NCBI GenBank assembly: GCA_002345965.1
Contig: DDTF01000052.1
Span: forward strand, 1 to 64,000
Direction: 5' to 3'
DNA from: Flammeovirgaceae bacterium UBA2371
GTDB taxonomy: Bacteria > Bacteroidota > Bacteroidia > Cytophagales > Cyclobacteriaceae
Length of the DNA: 64,000 bases
A program made the translations under genes and the position numbers. Under the pieces are notes generated by a model. It was not told where the DNA came from and ran no database searches. It worked only from the letters and a program-made list of their open reading frames with translations. Below are positions 61,077 to 64,000 of the stretch, piece after piece (position 1 is the first letter of the stretch; every line of letters starts with the position of its first letter).

Positions 61077-61696
61077 CTGTCGTATTTCCTAAACATCAAC
61101 GAACCATAAATGATGTGGAGTACACCAAATCCCAACGACCAAAACAATAAACCATAACCAGGAAGGGCTGCCGAGAGAAGTCCCAATCCAATTTCAGAAT
61201 ATCCCAGGTATCTGATTTCATCATAGAGATTGGGACTTGCATTAATGAGGCCCAAGCCATAAAAGATCAGACAAGCGGGAGCCACCACGCCATAATGACC
61301 ATTCGCTAATAAAATCAATATGAAAATACCACCCGATACAACGGGGATAGATAAGTTAAATAATAATGTTCTGGAAGAGCTGTCCCAAACTTTAACACCT
61401 ACCTTACGGGCCTTCCTGATAGAAAAAAACAAAGTTGTCCCAATTGAAGCCATCAACACTACCATGGCCACAACAAATAGATTAATAAGAGTATCAAAAG
61501 GCTGAATGGTTTCTACACGATATTGAAAAGGAGATCGCGGATAGTGTACCATAAAGTAGACTATACCTGCTCCTATCAATGCATACAGGCCTGCCAAAAT
61601 ACCTGACAAACCACTCAGTGAAATAAATTTACTCGTCCTATCCATCATGTTGCGGATGGACGCTATATCATTTTCATACTTTGATTCATTTGGCAT
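61073..61696 (-). CDS. Four-helix membrane protein, operon leader
   Basis: About 207 residues from ATG 61696 (MPNESKYE); the frame back to 61744 starts with TTG and would overlap the promoter. A soluble N-terminal stretch (~25 residues) is followed by four hydrophobic helices, paired around a positively charged loop (RKARKVGVKVWDSSSRT). No family is recognised. It is translationally coupled to the winged-helix gene. The link with creD suggests an envelope-stress role, unproven. Confidence 0.75.
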   Translation of the reverse strand: MPNESKYENDIASIRNMMDRTSKFISLSGLSGILAGLYALIGAGIVYFMVHYPRSPFQYRVETIQPFDTLINLFVVAMVVLMASIGTTLFFSIRKARKVGVKVWDSSSRTLLFNLSIPVVSGGIFILILLANGHYGVVAPACLIFYGLGLINASPNLYDEIRYLGYSEIGLGLLSAALPGYGLLFWSLGFGVLHIIYGSLMFRKYDR

Positions 61697-61698
61697 AA

Positions 61699-61723
61699 AA
61701 AGTACTTTTATTTTCAAAGTTAA
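61699..61723 (-). promoter_or_regulatory. Promoter-operator module upstream of the membrane-protein gene
   Basis: On the minus strand TTAACTTTG (61723-61715) contains an exact -7 box TAACTTTG; 7 nt after TTAACTTT comes AAAGTACTTT (61708-61699; extended palindrome AAAAGTACTTTT 61709-61698). The palindrome covers the expected start site; the leader would be about 12 nt. Confidence 0.7.
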
Positions 61724-61893
61724 TAAACGAATTATATCCTGCAAAGGTTACATGATAAAAAAGATGCCGGAAGAAGCGTTGAAATACATTACTTCAGCTG
61801 ACCCTCCAACCAGCATAAGCACAGATTGACAAAAATTAAGGCAGGTTCCGCCCTAGGATTTCATAAATTTATTCCTCAGCAAAACAAAGCCTT

Positions 61894-63327
61894 ATGAAAA
61901 TTCTAACCGCCATTGCATACCTCCTGTTCAGTACCATCGCTTTCGCACAATTCGACAAAGAAAAGCAAGCCGTAATCAATGACCTCGACAAAAACTTTTC
62001 CAGGTACAGTGAGTTGGCCAAAGAGATTTGGGGGCATGCTGAATTGGGTTTCCTCGAAGACAAGAGTGCAGCAGCACTTCAAAACCTTTTGAAGGCAGAA
62101 GGATTTAAGATAGAAGCCGGGGTAGCAGGAATGCCGACTGCCTTTGTGGCTACTTATGGTGCTGGTAAACCTGTAATTGGCATACTTGCAGAGTACGATG
62201 CCCTTCCAGGACTATCTCAGCAGGCAATACCAACCAAAAATCCCGTTGTGGAAGGTGGAAATGGGCACGGTTGCGGTCACAATCTTTTTGGTACAGCATC
62301 CAGTGCTTCCGCCATAGCCTTAAAAAATTGGCTAGGACAAAATAAAAAATCAGGAACCGTTAAGCTCTATGGAACTCCAGCCGAGGAAGGGGGTGCAGCA
62401 AAAGTGTACATCGCGCGGGCTGGACTGCTGGATGGTGTGGATGCAGTTATCAATTGGCATCCATCCAGTGAAAACAATGCCAGTGCACAAACTTGTTTGG
62501 CTGTAAAACAAGGTATGTTCAGGTTTTATGGCAGATCAGCACATGCAGCTGCAGCTCCTCATCGGGGTCGGTCAGCATTGGATGGTGTTGAAGCCATGAA
62601 TTATATGGTGAATTTAATGCGGGAGCATGTGCCTCAAGAGTCTCGAATCCATTATGTAATTAAAAAAGGTGGAGAAGCGCCTAACGTAGTGCCTGATTAT
62701 GCCGAAGTAGAATACATTATCAGAAGCCCTGAAGTAGAGGGTGTAAAAGAACTTTGGAACCGTGTTGTGAAAGCTGCGGAAGCGGGTGCCATGGGCACAG
62801 AGACTACTGTAAAAATTGAGGTAATCTCTGGTATTTATAACCTACTGCCCAATGAGACGCTGGCCAAACTACAACATGCCAATCTTACTATGGTTGGGGG
62901 TGTGAAGTATACTCCGGAGGAGGAAGTTTTTGCCAAAACGATTCAGACCAGCTTTGAATTTAAGGCGCCTCCTATCACAAATGCTCAGGCCATACAGGAA
63001 TATAAACTTGGCTTCTTCCCTGCCTCTACAGATGTAGGGGATATCAGCTGGCTAGTGCCTACCGTTGGATTAGGAACCGCTACATGGGTGCCTGGCACCT
63101 CTGCACACAGTTGGCAGGCCGTAGCTGCCAATGGGATGAGTATTGGTATGAAGGGAATGATGAATGCAGCCAAGGTAATGGCGATGACTGGTGTAGATTT
63201 GTACATGAATCCAGCCATCCTCATTAAGGCCAGAGAAGAGTTCGAGGCAAAGCGTGGAAAGGACTTCAAATACGAATCATTGGTAGGAGATCGTGAACCA
63301 CCGCTCGATTTTCGAAAAAGTAAGTAA
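61894..63327 (+). CDS. M20-family amidohydrolase (AbgB-like), exported
   Basis: 477 residues with a signal peptide (ILTAIAYLLFSTIAFAQ). M20 metallopeptidase motifs: LAEYDALPG, HGCGHNLFG (metal ligands), PAEEGGAAK (catalytic Glu) and HAAAAPHRGRSALDGV in the dimerisation domain, then the late His region PGTSAHSWQ. Its length and HGCGHNL resemble AbgB (p-aminobenzoyl-glutamate hydrolase), but that enzyme is cytoplasmic, and this one is exported. An N-acyl amino-acid or peptide substrate is likely. Confidence 0.9.
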   Translation: MKILTAIAYLLFSTIAFAQFDKEKQAVINDLDKNFSRYSELAKEIWGHAELGFLEDKSAAALQNLLKAEGFKIEAGVAGMPTAFVATYGAGKPVIGILAEYDALPGLSQQAIPTKNPVVEGGNGHGCGHNLFGTASSASAIALKNWLGQNKKSGTVKLYGTPAEEGGAAKVYIARAGLLDGVDAVINWHPSSENNASAQTCLAVKQGMFRFYGRSAHAAAAPHRGRSALDGVEAMNYMVNLMREHVPQESRIHYVIKKGGEAPNVVPDYAEVEYIIRSPEVEGVKELWNRVVKAAEAGAMGTETTVKIEVISGIYNLLPNETLAKLQHANLTMVGGVKYTPEEEVFAKTIQTSFEFKAPPITNAQAIQEYKLGFFPASTDVGDISWLVPTVGLGTATWVPGTSAHSWQAVAANGMSIGMKGMMNAAKVMAMTGVDLYMNPAILIKAREEFEAKRGKDFKYESLVGDREPPLDFRKSK

Positions 63328-63371
63328 TCCATCGGGATCTGGATACCTGAAATGAAAAATTTGAAGGAGTT

Positions 63372-63403
63372 TTGGTGATTTTAGGTTCAAACCCTTAATA
63401 TTG
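63372..63403 (+). promoter_or_regulatory. Promoter of the tRNA-Asn gene
   Basis: -33 TTG (63372-63374), 21-nt spacer and -7 TAATATTG (63396-63403), 26 nt before the tRNA. The 12-nt block TTAATATTGCAC is identical to that before tRNA-Pro. Confidence 0.6.
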
Positions 63404-63429
63404 CACTCCCGTTTTGACGGGGATCAGAT

Positions 63430-63503
63430 TCCTCCTTAGCTCAGCTGGTTAGAGCATCTGACTGTTAATCAGAGGGTCCTTGGTTCAAGTCCAAGAGGAG
63501 GAG
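63430..63503 (+). tRNA. tRNA-Asn, anticodon GTT
   Basis: A 74-nt cloverleaf: acceptor TCCTCCT/AGGAGGA with discriminator G, D-arm GCTC/GAGC, anticodon stem TCTGA/TCAGA with loop CTGTTAA (anticodon GTT at 63464-63466), T-arm CTTGG/CCAAG. CCA is not encoded. Confidence 0.95.
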
Positions 63504-63505
63504 CT

Positions 63506-63534
63506 AAAAAGGCTGCAATTTGCAGCCTTTTTTT
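63506..63534 (+). terminator. Terminator of the tRNA-Asn gene
   Basis: Stem GGCTGC/GCAGCC with a 5-nt loop, flanked by an A-run and seven T residues, directly after the tRNA. Confidence 0.85.
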
Positions 63535-63657
63535 ATGCCTGAAATCCAAAATTGAACGCCTAAGTTGTTATAGGGCAATCTAACTGTAAATAAAAAATGT
63601 TAATTTACTAGACTCCATTCCAGCTATTTTTTTGGCTGTAGAAGGACGTAACTAGTA

Positions 63658-64000
63658 TGCACCTAAAACATCCTACTTATCGGTTTTTACTGTTACTTTC
63701 TGTAATTGGTATTCTGACAAGTCAACTCGCATTCGCCCAAAAATCCATTAGTGTAAAGGACGCTATCATCAAAGTAAACTTCGACAATGTTCCGTTAACG
63801 GAAGTTATTAGTCAGATTGAATCCGAATCGAACTACAAGTTTGTTTATCAACAAAAGGTTTTGTCTAATGACATACGAGTTTCAATTAAAGAGGAAACCT
63901 TGAGTGTTGCTGATGTGCTATTGATGATTTCGAAGCAAACAGGCTGGAGTTTTAAACAAATTAATAACACAATTACCATTCGAAACACTGTATCGGATGA
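63658..64000 (+). CDS. SusC/RagA-type TonB-dependent receptor, 5' part
   Basis: The first 114 residues of a gene cut by the window edge. Signal peptide (MHLKHPTYRFLLLLSVIGIL to AFAQ), then an STN (secretin/TonB short N-terminal) domain: VNFDNVPLTEVISQIESESNY, KFVYQQKVL, VLLMISKQTGWSFKQ, ITIRNT. In Bacteroidota this start belongs to SusC-like receptors that signal to a FecR anti-sigma factor, or to SusC outer-membrane transporters. The carboxypeptidase-like, plug and barrel domains must follow outside the window. No FecR or sigma-factor gene precedes it here. Confidence 0.85.

Noticed and set aside
61751..61828. 25-codon frame MIKKMPEEALKYIT on the plus strand upstream of the M20 gene
   Set aside because: No hydrophobic or motif content, no ribosome-binding site visible, and no partner gene in range.
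1..64000. Mobile elements, phage genes, CRISPR arrays or restriction systems
   Set aside because: No transposase, integrase, terminase, direct-repeat array or Cas-like protein was seen on either strand.

Overview
The window is about 64 kb of a chromosome from a Bacteroidota bacterium, most likely order Cytophagales; this is inferred and no 16S gene is present. The evidence is a low-to-middling GC content, many promoters with the Bacteroidota -7 box TAnnTTTG, a SusC-type receptor with an STN domain, a RemB/Wzi-like outer-membrane protein, DUF4199 and WG-repeat proteins, a Cys-poor type-B L31, tRNAs without an encoded CCA, and long runs of short-spaced same-strand genes. I see no insertion sequence, prophage, integrase or CRISPR array, and no gap over 300 bases that lacks a gene.

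Layout. 0-10 kb: a small outer-membrane barrel, a D-2-hydroxyacid dehydrogenase, a TetR-fabF pair with a near-perfect operator, a large secreted Asp-box protein, a Lys-rich cold-shock protein, an S9 peptidase and a GNAT enzyme. 10-16 kb: a six-gene operon (TetR, LolA-like carrier, two FtsX permeases, LolD-like ATPase, outer-membrane barrel) that looks like a trans-envelope lipid or lipoprotein transport system. 16-25 kb: aminotransferase, MBL hydrolase, a 51-aa zinc-ribbon membrane peptide with a PD40 lipoprotein, two VOC proteins, DUF4199, a membrane-anchored LuxR-HTH protein, a FAH hydrolase and YifB/ComM. 25-30 kb: surface genes (GmhA, MsbA-like exporter, RemB-like protein), then L31. 30-37 kb: GlmU-like protein, HolB, cyclophilin lipoprotein, RmlD-like reductase and two tandem Na+ symporters. 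37-42 kb: a PafA-type alkaline phosphatase, a WG-repeat protein and tRNA-Pro with the rare anticodon AGG.

42-56.4 kb is the most distinctive region. All genes are on the minus strand and most point to copper or soft-metal handling and efflux. They are three HMA peptides (two lack the first Cys of CxxC), a ferredoxin-type flavoreductase, a class III cyclase-like domain fused to a YHS metal-binding domain, a TolC/RND/adaptor efflux system, a DHA2 MFS pump, a CopA P1B ATPase, and two adjacent regulators with an HMA domain fused to an AraC HTH. The reading is that the HMA-AraC proteins sense metal and control the ATPase and efflux genes; this is inferred.

56.5-64 kb: an ArsR-like regulator with a YjjG-type HAD phosphatase, 1-pyrroline-5-carboxylate dehydrogenase, a membrane-protein/winged-helix/CreD group with the same promoter-operator module in front of its first and last genes, an M20 amidohydrolase, tRNA-Asn, and the start of a SusC/RagA receptor cut by the window edge.

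Residue numbers were counted by eye from the start codons given. Family calls rest on motifs, not on database searches.
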